Shown piece after piece: positions 44,666-52,777 of a stretch of 64,000 nucleotides of DNA. Under the pieces are notes generated by a model. The model was given only the letters and a program-made list of their open reading frames with translations. It was not told the origin of the DNA and did not search any database. Made by a program: the position numbers and the translations under genes. This stretch comes from Lysobacter sp. TY2-98 (lineage in GTDB: Bacteria > Pseudomonadota > Gammaproteobacteria > Xanthomonadales > Xanthomonadaceae), in contig NZ_CP031413.1 in assembly GCF_003367355.1 (NCBI RefSeq), forward strand, positions 1,592,921-1,656,920, written 5' to 3'. Position 1 is the stretch's first letter. Every line of letters begins with the position of its first letter.

Positions 44666-46087
44666 CTACACATGGATGTGCGGCTGCTCCGACTGCGGCG
44701 CTTGCTCCGAGTCCGGATCGACCACCGACACCTGATCGGGATCAGTGATGATGACGTGCGTCTGGTAATAGAACGCACCCGATGGCATGCGCATCTCATT
44801 CATGAAATCGATGCGAACGCGCTTGGCGAATCCCGCAACCAACAGCGTCTTGCCGGTCAGGTCCTGCTTGGGATCGCTGCCGTGCTTCTGGCGATAGCGC
44901 GCCACCGCCTCCGGAGTAAATTCGATCGTGAGGCAACGTTGGTCGCGATAGTCGGACTCCGAGTTCAGGAAGGCACTTCCGCCGAGCAGCGCGCCGCCCT
45001 TCGCCTCCAACGCGAAGATGCCCGCGAAGGCGTACGGCGCCTTCTCGGCCGCGACAAGTACTGCCGCAACGGGCGGCAGGACGGTCCCCCGACGGGCATC
45101 GCGTAACGTCTTCAACACGGGCAGCACCCAGTCCTCGTTGCAACTGTCGTCGAGGATTTGCGCGGGATCGCCGGGTAGCGCCGCCTGGGCTGACGCCCAT
45201 GCACGCTCCGCGGCGGCGCCATCACCCTTGCGGTAGGCGAGCGACCACTGGCGATAACGCGCGGCAGCAAGGTGGCGGTGGGCGAGCCCGTAGTCCATGC
45301 GCTCCAGCGCGGCCATCAACTCCCGCTCGGCGTCATCCGGACGATCCCGTGTGCACAGCAGGAAATGGCCATAGTTGCCATGGTTCCAGGCCGAATCCGG
45401 GTGGGCGGCGATGAAAGCCTTGTGGAGCCTTTCGACATCGTCGACGCGGCCCAGCCCCTCGTAGGAGTCCATGAGACAGCCATTGTTGGGTTCGCCGTCG
45501 TCGCCCTTTGCACGCTCGCAAAGGGGAATCGCCTCCGCGTAGCGTCCCTGCGCCTGCAGCAGAAACGCCCTCGACTGAGCGACGAGCCCTGCATCACTGC
45601 CCAATGCCTCGGCATGTTTCAGCGCCACCTCCGACTCCTCGAAGCGTCTTTGCAGTCGATCAATATCCGATCGCAGCACGAACGCGTCGCCCTTGGTGGG
45701 CTCGAGCTCGATCGCCCGATCCAACGCCTTCTGCGCTCGCGCCAACCCGGCCTCGTCGTAGTGGTCCGAAGTCTCCATCGCGTCGAGCATTTCAACGCGC
45801 GCCAACCTGCGATAAGCGCGCGACGATTTCGGATTGCGTTCCAGCGCGGCCGCGAGCAGCGAGCGCACCTTGGCGAGCACCGCACCGTCCCCTCCCCAGT
45901 GATCCATCAGCCGCGTCGCTTCCAGAATGTCCGGATCGGTCTCCGGCGGACTGGATGCGGGCATCGCGGCCGGCTTGGTTGGCACCGGCTCAGCGGCAAG
46001 TGCGCGGTGCAGCCCGACTGCAAACGCGAACACCAGGCAGACCAGGACGACGGCGGACTTCGTGGTGCGGGCGATTGTGCGTTCCAT
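44666..46087 (-). CDS. exported TPR-repeat protein
   Basis: The product is 473 residues from ATG 46087. A signal/anchor helix (SAVVLVCLVFAFAVGLHRALA) is followed by several TPR units (AYRRLARVEMLDAMETSDHYDEAG, ALDRAIELEPTKGDAFVLRSDIDRL, AFLLQAQGRYAEAIPLCERA, HGNYGHFLLCTRDRPDDAERELMAAL). The C-terminal 150 residues form a beta-rich domain ending with a His motif. TPR arrays bind partner peptides. The lipoprotein gene 77 bp upstream is on the same strand. Confidence 0.85.
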   Translation of the reverse strand: MERTIARTTKSAVVLVCLVFAFAVGLHRALAAEPVPTKPAAMPASSPPETDPDILEATRLMDHWGGDGAVLAKVRSLLAAALERNPKSSRAYRRLARVEMLDAMETSDHYDEAGLARAQKALDRAIELEPTKGDAFVLRSDIDRLQRRFEESEVALKHAEALGSDAGLVAQSRAFLLQAQGRYAEAIPLCERAKGDDGEPNNGCLMDSYEGLGRVDDVERLHKAFIAAHPDSAWNHGNYGHFLLCTRDRPDDAERELMAALERMDYGLAHRHLAAARYRQWSLAYRKGDGAAAERAWASAQAALPGDPAQILDDSCNEDWVLPVLKTLRDARRGTVLPPVAAVLVAAEKAPYAFAGIFALEAKGGALLGGSAFLNSESDYRDQRCLTIEFTPEAVARYRQKHGSDPKQDLTGKTLLVAGFAKRVRIDFMNEMRMPSGAFYYQTHVIITDPDQVSVVDPDSEQAPQSEQPHIHV

Positions 46088-46164
46088 TTCAATTCTTTTC
46101 TTTTGGCTACAGCCTTCCGACTGCGGTGCGATGGTGAGGCCGGGATAAGACGAAACGCGTCGAG

Positions 46165-46884
46165 CTACATCTCCGGCGTGCTCGACTCGATGAGACGTGC
46201 AGCGTCGTTCGCCTTGCGCTCGGAGGCGACGCCGCTCTGCCCCCCATGCTGCTGCGCGGCATGCTCGGCACGAATTTCGGGGGAGAGCACGTCCAGCTGA
46301 CGGCGCTCCTGCAGCAACGCACGGTCGCCTTCGGCCAGCTGGCAATTCCGGGACACCGTTTCCAGCTCGTCGCCCGTGCGCGCCACGCGACTCTGCAGAT
46401 GGACGACAACGGCGAGTGTGTCACCCAGCGGATCCAACTCGCGACAGATCGCGTCGACGGTCTCCATCGTGCGCTGTTCATTGTGATCCACGAGCGCGAG
46501 CAGGTTCGAACGGTCCACCCACACCACCGAATGCACGCCCGGCACGCGCTTGGCGGCAACGCGCGCTGCTTCGCGATCGATGGGCCGTCCCGCGTCTGGA
46601 AGCTTCATCGAGCGCCGGAGGTCATCCTGCATGGCATCGGCTTCGCGCCGAACGCCCTCCTGATCGCCCATGACCGCGTGCGCGCGAATCTTCGCGACGC
46701 GTGCAGCCATCTCGAGCGGGTCGAGCGGCTGACCTGCACGGGACGGTGGCGCGCCTTCGCGCGACGCCGCATCAGGGCTAGATGAATTGCATCCCGCAAG
46801 AAAACAGGCCAGTAAAAGCCCTGTGGCACGGATCGCGATCACGGCGACGTTTCCCCAAACGTTGGCCGGCAGTCTAGCGAACAC
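46165..46884 (-). CDS. predicted lipoprotein, unknown function
   Basis: The product is 239 residues with a lipobox (LLLACFLAGC, Cys at about residue 32). The mature part is helical and charged, with a coiled-coil-like stretch (VDAICRELDPLGDTLAVVVHL) and three further Cys. There is no recognisable domain. It precedes the exported TPR gene by 77 bp on the same strand and probably acts with it at the envelope (inference). Confidence 0.7.
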   Translation of the reverse strand: MFARLPANVWGNVAVIAIRATGLLLACFLAGCNSSSPDAASREGAPPSRAGQPLDPLEMAARVAKIRAHAVMGDQEGVRREADAMQDDLRRSMKLPDAGRPIDREAARVAAKRVPGVHSVVWVDRSNLLALVDHNEQRTMETVDAICRELDPLGDTLAVVVHLQSRVARTGDELETVSRNCQLAEGDRALLQERRQLDVLSPEIRAEHAAQQHGGQSGVASERKANDAARLIESSTPEM

Positions 46885-46965
46885 GCCCAGCCGATGGCGG
46901 CGCTTCGGTTGAAGGGCGCCCGATCACTCTCCGTGGGAAAAGAACCGGCGAGTTTTCGCCTGTGG

Positions 46966-47028
46966 GAAGAAATTGGACCTAACCCCGCTTCTCGTAGGCC
47001 CAAATAGAACCTGACCCCTGCTTTCGAG
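46966..47028 (+). repeat. dispersed CTGACCCC repeats, copies 6-7
   Basis: GAAATTGGACCTAACCCCGC and ATAGAACCTGACCCCTGCTTT lie in tandem in the gap between the lipoprotein and diguanylate cyclase genes, in the same orientation as the other copies. Confidence 0.65.
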
Positions 47029-47096
47029 CAATCAACCCGCTTGGCTGCATCCACCCCCTTTCGCGACACATCGGCAGTGAGCAGGCGCGGATCGCA

Positions 47097-48203
47097 TCAG
47101 CCCGTTGTGGCATCCCGCACACGATCACGACCGGCGACCTTCGCCATGTACAGCGCACGATCGGCGCGCGACAGCGTCTGCGCGATCTCATCGCCGCGCT
47201 GATGGGTCGCAACGCCGATCGATGCGGTCAGGCCGAACGTCGCCGCCCCGAAACTGACGGGTGAAGCCGCGACGCTTGCCCGGATACGTTCGGCCGCGTC
47301 CACGGCGTGCGCCGGATCCACGTCCCGGAACAGCAGCACGAACTCCTCGCCGCCCCAGCGCGCCACCGCGTCGCAGCTGCGCATCGCCTTCGTGCAGACG
47401 CGGGCGACGACGCGCAACGCTTCGTCGCCCGCGGCGTGTCCGTGCACGTCGTTGATGCGCTTGAAGTGGTCGATGTCGAGGATGGCCACGCACCACGCAT
47501 GCCCCGCGCGATCCGACCGCTGCCGCTCGCGTTCGAGGAGTTCGGACATCGCGCGGCGGTTCAGCAGCCCGGTCAGGTCGTCGGATGTCGCCAGCAGGCT
47601 GATGCGCTCCAGCGCCGCGGCCAGTTCCGCGCGCTGCGCGCGGAGCCGGTCGCGCATGGCCGAGACGCGCTGGCTGACCGCCGTCAGACCGCATACGAAC
47701 AGGATCAGGCAGATGAAATACGCGAGTTGCACGCGGGGGTCGTAGATGTCCGGACGCGCGCGGACGCCGGAATACATGGCGAGCCCGAACGCCAGAACCG
47801 AATAGCCGCCGATCAGCCACGCCTGCACCGCGCGCAGTCCGAACATGCCGAACATCAACACCACCGAGACCATCAGGAGCGGCGCACCGTGTCCCGCGCC
47901 CGCGACCCGATAGGCCGACGCGCTGCACGCCACGGCGAACAGCAACTGCACGACCGTCAGCGATGGATCCTTCAGACGCGCCGACCAACCGAATCGGATC
48001 GCCGCGAACAACGTGACGATGCAGGTGACCGACGCCACCGTCCACGGCCACAGCCCTTTGCCGTCATTGACGCCGAACGCGGCCATGCCATGCATCGCCG
48101 CGACGGCCGCGAGCAGCAACACCGACGCCAGGCCCGAATGCGCGAGGCGGATGCGCTGCTTGGCATCGCGGGTCAGCACGAGGTCTTTCAGTGAGCCGAG
48201 CAT
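47097..48203 (-). CDS. membrane diguanylate cyclase (GGDEF)
   Basis: The product is 368 residues from ATG 48203 (an in-frame GTG at 48227 would add 8 residues but has no spaced ribosome site). About six membrane helices fill the N-terminal half. The GGDEF domain has an active-site GGEEF (ARWGGEEFVLLF) and an RxxD inhibitory site (RSCD) five residues before it, so the enzyme should make cyclic-di-GMP and be feedback-inhibited. The DIDHFKRINDVHGHAAGDE and ALYMAKVAGRDRV motifs are intact. It is a single gene in the inner membrane. Confidence 0.95.
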   Translation of the reverse strand: MLGSLKDLVLTRDAKQRIRLAHSGLASVLLLAAVAAMHGMAAFGVNDGKGLWPWTVASVTCIVTLFAAIRFGWSARLKDPSLTVVQLLFAVACSASAYRVAGAGHGAPLLMVSVVLMFGMFGLRAVQAWLIGGYSVLAFGLAMYSGVRARPDIYDPRVQLAYFICLILFVCGLTAVSQRVSAMRDRLRAQRAELAAALERISLLATSDDLTGLLNRRAMSELLERERQRSDRAGHAWCVAILDIDHFKRINDVHGHAAGDEALRVVARVCTKAMRSCDAVARWGGEEFVLLFRDVDPAHAVDAAERIRASVAASPVSFGAATFGLTASIGVATHQRGDEIAQTLSRADRALYMAKVAGRDRVRDATTG

Positions 48204-48294
48204 ATCGAGGGGCCTCGTCGGCCCCACCTCCGGGACTGCGTCGCGTCCGTTAACGGTCGCGCGCGGGCCTCCTTGAGCGACAACCGGGACAACC

Positions 48295-48342
48295 GGGGTC
48301 AGAGTGGTGTTTTCCGAAACTCAACTCTGACGCGTGTTTCGG
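48295..48342 (+). repeat. dispersed GGGGTCAGAGT repeat, copy 8
   Basis: GGGGTCAGAGTGG (inverted copy) is followed by CTCAACTCTGACGCG (direct copy). The latter is bracketed by a 7-bp inverted repeat CCGAAAC / GTTTCGG (48314-48320 and 48336-48342). Inverted and direct copies together can form a hairpin. Confidence 0.65.
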
Positions 48343-48365
48343 ACACCGTGCAGGAAAGTCACGTA

Positions 48366-48393
48366 TGAAAAAGGCCGCCCGAGGGCGGCCTTT
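48366..48393 (-). terminator. intrinsic terminator
   Basis: A perfect 10-bp stem AAAGGCCGCC / GGCGGCCTTT with a 4-base loop, followed on the minus strand by a T5 run, terminates the small exported-protein gene that ends at 48443. Confidence 0.88.
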
Positions 48394-48442
48394 GCACTCA
48401 CCTCGTCGGCGCGGCCGCAAGCGGCGTCGCGCCGGCGTGCCG

Positions 48443-48718
48443 TCAGCAGTGGATCGAGTAGAGGTGCACGAAGTACCACTGCTGAGACGTTCGGCGGTAT
48501 CGCGCGACGGTCATCAACGGCTGCGCGTCGTTCCCGTAGTAGCCGTAGCTGACGACGAGGTGGCGTTCGCAGGTGCTACCCCGCGGTGAGCAGTCGCCTG
48601 TGAGCCAGCTGTCGCCCACCTGACGGCACGCGGCGTTGGCCGACGCAGGCAGCATCAGCGCCGCGCCCAGAAGGGCCGTGGCGACGGTGGTGGAGAACGA
48701 CGGGAAACGATGAGTCAT
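48443..48718 (-). CDS. small exported protein, unknown function
   Basis: The product is 91 residues with a signal peptide ending ASANAAC. The mature 60 residues have four Cys (AACRQVG, TGDCSPRG, STCERHL, YSIHC), which can form two disulfides, and Tyr/Trp-rich strands (VVSYGYYGND, RTSQQWYFVHLYS). I do not recognise it. It has its own terminator. Confidence 0.7.
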   Translation of the reverse strand: MTHRFPSFSTTVATALLGAALMLPASANAACRQVGDSWLTGDCSPRGSTCERHLVVSYGYYGNDAQPLMTVARYRRTSQQWYFVHLYSIHC

Positions 48719-48825
48719 GGGCTGCGCCTTATGTGTTGGGGGATGTGCAACAGGTGCAGCGGCAGGCTAGCCGACGCGCGCCAACGCGAAGTGATCAATG
48801 CGTTGCGGCCGCGGTCACCACGGGG

Positions 48826-48897
48826 CGAAATTGCACTCTGACCCCTGCTTCATTCGAGCGTCGACCAGAGCGAAATTCGACTCTGACCCGTGTTCTT
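48826..48897 (+). repeat. dispersed CTCTGACCC repeats, copies 9-10
   Basis: Two tandem copies (CGAAATTGCACTCTGACCCC and CGAAATTCGACTCTGACCCG) lie 45 bp apart in the gap before the first low-GC gene. They mark the left edge of the low-GC segment. Confidence 0.7.
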
Positions 48898-48918
48898 ACC
48901 TGCTTTCCAGCGGGCAGC

Positions 48919-49626
48919 TCAGTCAGCAATCGACTCTTCGAGCAGGTCGATGTACGTGGAGAGGCGGACGCGTAGTCCGACGAGCGCCCATCCCATGACG
49001 TACAGCAGGGCAATCGCCCAGATCAGCAAACCGCCTACGAGGTGGACGTCGAACGCAGCCGCCCAATCGCCAAACTTCCAGTTTCGGAACTGAAGGTACA
49101 ACGCAACCAATATCGGGAACACGCCAAGGCGTTCGACGCCGCCAAGCGCAAGACCCAACCGATAGGTCATGCCTTCTCGCAATTGCTTGGCAAAGCTGAG
49201 CATCTGCTCGCGCTGCGATCGTGGAAAGGCGCGCATTTCGGAGATGAGATCACGCCATAGGTGGAACTCGCGATCCATCTCCGCAGCATGATTCGCGCGC
49301 AGTCGGCGCCAGTGCGGCACCTGACGCCAGAGCATCCGAATGGCTGCCACCGCGCCTCCCAAGCACTCACATGCCAGAGCGACCTTCATTACGTTTAGCG
49401 CTGCCGGCGGCGAGAGGACGGCCGGAGACAACATGGCGGCTAGCAAGCCAACCCCGGCGCTAGCGAACGCCAACCGAGTGGCCCACCTTTCAGTGAGGGA
49501 TGGACTTTCGGAAGATGTCTTGTCGACGTACGCGCTAACGCGGCGGTAAAGCCACTCGAACGACAGTCGATCAACCGATTCCTCTGTTGCGAGGGACTGC
49601 TCTAGCTCGACAGCGTCAGAGTTCAT
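48919..49626 (-). CDS. polytopic membrane protein, unknown function (accessory region)
   Basis: The product is 235 residues with about four membrane helices: two near residues 50-100 (LAFASAGVGLLAAMLSPAVL and VMKVALACECLGGAVAAIRML) and two near 180-230 (GVERLGVFPILVALYLQ and GGLLIWAIALLYVMGWALV). The central cytosolic part carries a conserved-looking HLWRDLISEMRAF helix. The codon use is less GC-biased than the core genes. It is flanked on both sides by the dispersed repeat. Membrane effectors of this size occur in defence cassettes, but no family was recognised. Confidence 0.7.
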   Translation of the reverse strand: MNSDAVELEQSLATEESVDRLSFEWLYRRVSAYVDKTSSESPSLTERWATRLAFASAGVGLLAAMLSPAVLSPPAALNVMKVALACECLGGAVAAIRMLWRQVPHWRRLRANHAAEMDREFHLWRDLISEMRAFPRSQREQMLSFAKQLREGMTYRLGLALGGVERLGVFPILVALYLQFRNWKFGDWAAAFDVHLVGGLLIWAIALLYVMGWALVGLRVRLSTYIDLLEESIAD

Positions 49627-49674
49627 GCGCTTATCTGCGACGACTGGAGCGAAAGATCAAAGCGCGATTCGCAC

Positions 49675-49755
49675 GAAAATGGAACCCGACCCCATTTCTT
49701 GAAATTCGACTCTGACCCCTGTTTCTGGAGAAATGCAATCTGACCCGACTTCTGG
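49675..49755 (+). repeat. dispersed CTGACCCC repeats, copies 11-13
   Basis: Three tandem degenerate copies (AATGGAACCCGACCCCATTTC, AAATTCGACTCTGACCCCTG, AAATGCAATCTGACCCGAC) fill the gap between two divergent accessory genes. Confidence 0.7.
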
Positions 49756-49794
49756 AAACTGACCACTTCTCCCCGGTTACATTTTCGACGCCGC

Positions 49795-50463
49795 TTGCCA
49801 TCCCTCACGGACACCGCGATGACCGCCTTGCAAGAGAGAGCCGACCGAAACCTGCAAGACCTCCAATTTGCCGGCGAACAGGCCAGCCGACTCCGGATGC
49901 CAGGATCCATGCCTGAGCACCATCGCACGGCACTCGCGCTGCTGCGCGCGGCGTACGACGACGCAGTTGCGATCAACATGCTTGTTCTTAACTCGAGCGG
50001 GGAACTCGCTGGCAGCGCTTTCAGCCTACTTCGCCCCATGAACGACAAATTCAAGCGAGGCTCTTGGTTCCTTCTCTGCGGCGACGAGGAAAGCGCTCTA
50101 GATTTCCTCAAGAATGACAATGCGCCCAAGGGCAATTTGGCTCAACAGATTGAGGCGCATCCTCCCTTCGATCAATTCAGGATCTTCTCGGAGCTATATC
50201 AGAACGCATTCGGCTTTTTCCATTCATTCACCCACGGCGGTAACCAAATTGCGAACGGTTACATTGCCAGCAACGGAATCGGTGCGTCCTACCCGGAATC
50301 CAAAATCATCCAAGCCATTGATCACGCTCAAGCCGTCGGCATTACCGCCGTACAGGTCATGGTGATGCTTGGCGGAGAATACGACTCAACCACGGGGAAC
50401 GACATTCTGGATCAGCTTGGAGCCAGATTTGTGCCGCGCCCTGCCGGAACTCACACGGATTGA
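49795..50463 (+). CDS. DUF6988-like soluble protein (accessory region)
   Basis: The product is 222 residues. The pattern HHRTALALLRAAYDDAVAINML, SAFSLLRPMNDKFKRGSWFLLC and FHSFTHGGNQIANGY recalls the DUF6988 family (helical, His-containing), which occurs as lone genes in accessory regions. I have low certainty in that name. There is no signal peptide. It is bracketed by repeat copies on its left and lies in the low-GC segment. Confidence 0.65.
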   Translation: MPSLTDTAMTALQERADRNLQDLQFAGEQASRLRMPGSMPEHHRTALALLRAAYDDAVAINMLVLNSSGELAGSAFSLLRPMNDKFKRGSWFLLCGDEESALDFLKNDNAPKGNLAQQIEAHPPFDQFRIFSELYQNAFGFFHSFTHGGNQIANGYIASNGIGASYPESKIIQAIDHAQAVGITAVQVMVMLGGEYDSTTGNDILDQLGARFVPRPAGTHTD

Positions 50464-50662
50464 TTCCAACGAGTTTTCGCTCGCTGTACACCGACCGTAG
50501 AAGCCGTCGAGCAGCGACCCCGTCAGGACGAAGCCCGAGGTGCTCTCAGGCCACGCACCGAGCTGCGGTCCGCTGCGGCGGCACGGCGATCAGCGGGGGA
50601 TGCGAGCTAAACCCTATGTGCTACCTGCCTGTAGTGCAAAAACCTGTGCACGCGCCTAGTGA

Positions 50663-51487
50663 CTATCGCTTCGAAGGCTCCACTTGAAGCCAAGGTTGAC
50701 CAGTCGGGCTTTCGAACAACAGGGCTCCCAACTCTTCCATTTTAAGCAACTGGTCCGCGCCGCATTGAGGCGTAGTCCAAATCGTCGATTGCATGGCAAC
50801 AGCGATTTCGCCGACTTCGGGTGGGTGGCGTATAGCAGCTGACGAAGCGACTAAGACGCCACACAGACGCTTCGCGGCGATGTAGCCGGCCAGCCGCGTG
50901 TGATGACGGTTTAAAAAATCGATGTTGTGGTTATCTAAGAAGGCGACGGCATCATCAGGAGACCGAGCCTCCACGATGCAGTAGGGCGGCAGCAGATCGT
51001 CAACGCACACGGCCAAGAGCCCGGGCACCGTAGCGTTTGAAATCTGCCTCACTCCAGTCGACAACTGCAGTTCCGCGTTTTTCGCCGAATAGATACGCTT
51101 GCATGCAATTGCCAACTCGCCGGACGGCAACGCAACCATAACGTCCGGCTCACGCAGTTCCGCCGTTACGTTTCGACTTCTTAGCAGATGCAAAAGCTCC
51201 AACTCCCACAACTTATCCTTGGCTCTTGAAGGGCTGCGATCACCCGGGCCGATAGCGCCCTTCTTCAACGGCCAAAGGTGGGTCTTCGAATCCGGATGTC
51301 CCGTGAGGACGCTCGCAGCTTGTGCCAATCGATCAACGTGCTGCCCATTTAGCAGTGCGCGCACGTGCCCCGGTTCGTCTGACGGTGGCAACCCGTTCTC
51401 GCTGTAGTCGATTGCAAGCTCTATTAGTCGACCGAGATCGGAGGCGGGATTGATGGCAATGCCTACATCAGCAAATTGCGTTCGCAA
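50663..51487 (-). CDS. PD-(D/E)XK nuclease-like protein, 5' end uncertain
   Basis: The product is 274 residues from TTG 51487. No ATG or GTG occurs in frame; the open frame continues 19 codons further to a TAA and its extra sequence (VFDILTAAARAADRLR) looks natural, so the true start may be lost or non-standard. A nuclease core is visible: a helix with ELELLHLLRSR, the Asp in TAELREPDVMV (about residue 115), then ELAIACKRI with the Lys at 130, and a helix with GVRQIS. The usual D/E before the Lys is Ala here, so activity is uncertain. It sits alone in the defence-like region. Confidence 0.65.
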   Translation of the reverse strand: MRTQFADVGIAINPASDLGRLIELAIDYSENGLPPSDEPGHVRALLNGQHVDRLAQAASVLTGHPDSKTHLWPLKKGAIGPGDRSPSRAKDKLWELELLHLLRSRNVTAELREPDVMVALPSGELAIACKRIYSAKNAELQLSTGVRQISNATVPGLLAVCVDDLLPPYCIVEARSPDDAVAFLDNHNIDFLNRHHTRLAGYIAAKRLCGVLVASSAAIRHPPEVGEIAVAMQSTIWTTPQCGADQLLKMEELGALLFESPTGQPWLQVEPSKR

Positions 51488-51693
51488 CCTGTCAGCCGCT
51501 CGAGCGGCCGCCGTGAGAATATCGAAGACTGAAACAACGCGCTCTTATCGTGAGAACTGGGCACGCCAACCCCCGTGGTGCTGCTTCAGCTGCAGATCGC
51601 GAGGCTAAGGTGCTAAGCACATTCCGCCGAGCGTCGGACTAGGCCTTACGGTCGATGCTCCGAAAAGCGCTATCCGGAAATGGCGCAACCGCT

Positions 51694-52776
51694 CTAGGCC
51701 AACGCTAACAGGCGGCTTTCGATACGTACGCCAAACTCGGGAGGAACTCGGGTAGCCCTAGAGAAGTAATCAGCCATCAGAATCGCGAAGCGCACTGCCT
51801 GACCGTCGCTCTTCGCCAACGCAGACAAATATGCGCGATCACCGGCAATCAAGCCATACGCGCACTCTTTAAGTATCAAGCTCGCGCGCATTACTGCATT
51901 CGGATCGTCGAGCAGCTGCCGCAACAGCTTGGTGAAACGCGGCCATTCCGGCGGTGCAAGATCGTCGTCGAAGTCGTCACCATGGCGAGACTGCTTAACG
52001 AGCTTAAACAGACGATTCTGTTGTTCGTACGCCTCCCTGCCCCCGTACAGCTTCATGCGGACGGCCTCCTCGAAGTCGGCACCCGACGCCGGTAAGAGCA
52101 TGATCCGAAAGATCGACGAAACCAAAGCGGTCAATGAAAGGCCGAACATGGAGGCGAGGTCGCCGAACAGGACCTCGTGCTCGACGTGCGCCGGATCAAA
52201 CTCAGCTCGCGTTTCGAGAACGTTAGCTACGACCCTGCGGCAACCAGAGTGGCTTGACCGCATGCGCCAAAACTCCCCCGCCCTGTAGGTCAGCAACGGT
52301 CCCAGAGCCGGAAACCTTGCCTTGAGGCCCGCAATCCGCTCCCAAGCGTCAATCGAAGCGACTGCCGCCTCGCGGGTCAAATCTTTGCCTGAGCTAACCT
52401 TCGCGAAGGTCTCGAATTCGTCCTCAGGGATAAGGACCACACCGAGCTCCTGCGCGACCTGCCGGTGATCGGATTCGATACTGGCCTTCTTAAGCACACA
52501 GAACGCCTGCTCAGCGCCGAAGTGACGCATCAATCCACCGAGCCATAGCGACCGGTTCGCGCCCGACTCAGCGGCTTTCGTCTTGCAGTCGAAAAGTATC
52601 GATTGCGTGCCCAAAACCGGATCGGGTACAACCGCGATTACGTCGATATCGGTGACTAACGACACGCGCTGACCCACTCGCGCCGGTGGTGCAACCTCCA
52701 CTTCCATGTGTGGATACCATCGACGTGTCGCTGCATAGCGCAACGCCAACTCCTTGATCGCGCGGTCCTTGATCAT
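51694..52776 (-). CDS. PD-(D/E)XK (Mrr/restriction-endonuclease-like) protein
   Basis: The product is 360 residues. The catalytic core near the N-terminus has EVEVAPP, the Asp pair in VTDIDVIAVV (residues 43 and 45) and FDCKTK with Asp63-Cys-Lys65, which fits the D-x(n)-(D/E)xK pattern. The remainder is helical, about 290 residues of unknown fold. It follows the HTH-rich protein gene by a single base (52777), so the two are translationally linked. Low-GC coding style indicates recent transfer. The pair looks like a two-gene nuclease-based defence module (inference). Confidence 0.75.
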   Translation of the reverse strand: MIKDRAIKELALRYAATRRWYPHMEVEVAPPARVGQRVSLVTDIDVIAVVPDPVLGTQSILFDCKTKAAESGANRSLWLGGLMRHFGAEQAFCVLKKASIESDHRQVAQELGVVLIPEDEFETFAKVSSGKDLTREAAVASIDAWERIAGLKARFPALGPLLTYRAGEFWRMRSSHSGCRRVVANVLETRAEFDPAHVEHEVLFGDLASMFGLSLTALVSSIFRIMLLPASGADFEEAVRMKLYGGREAYEQQNRLFKLVKQSRHGDDFDDDLAPPEWPRFTKLLRQLLDDPNAVMRASLILKECAYGLIAGDRAYLSALAKSDGQAVRFAILMADYFSRATRVPPEFGVRIESRLLALA

Positions 52777-52777
52777 C

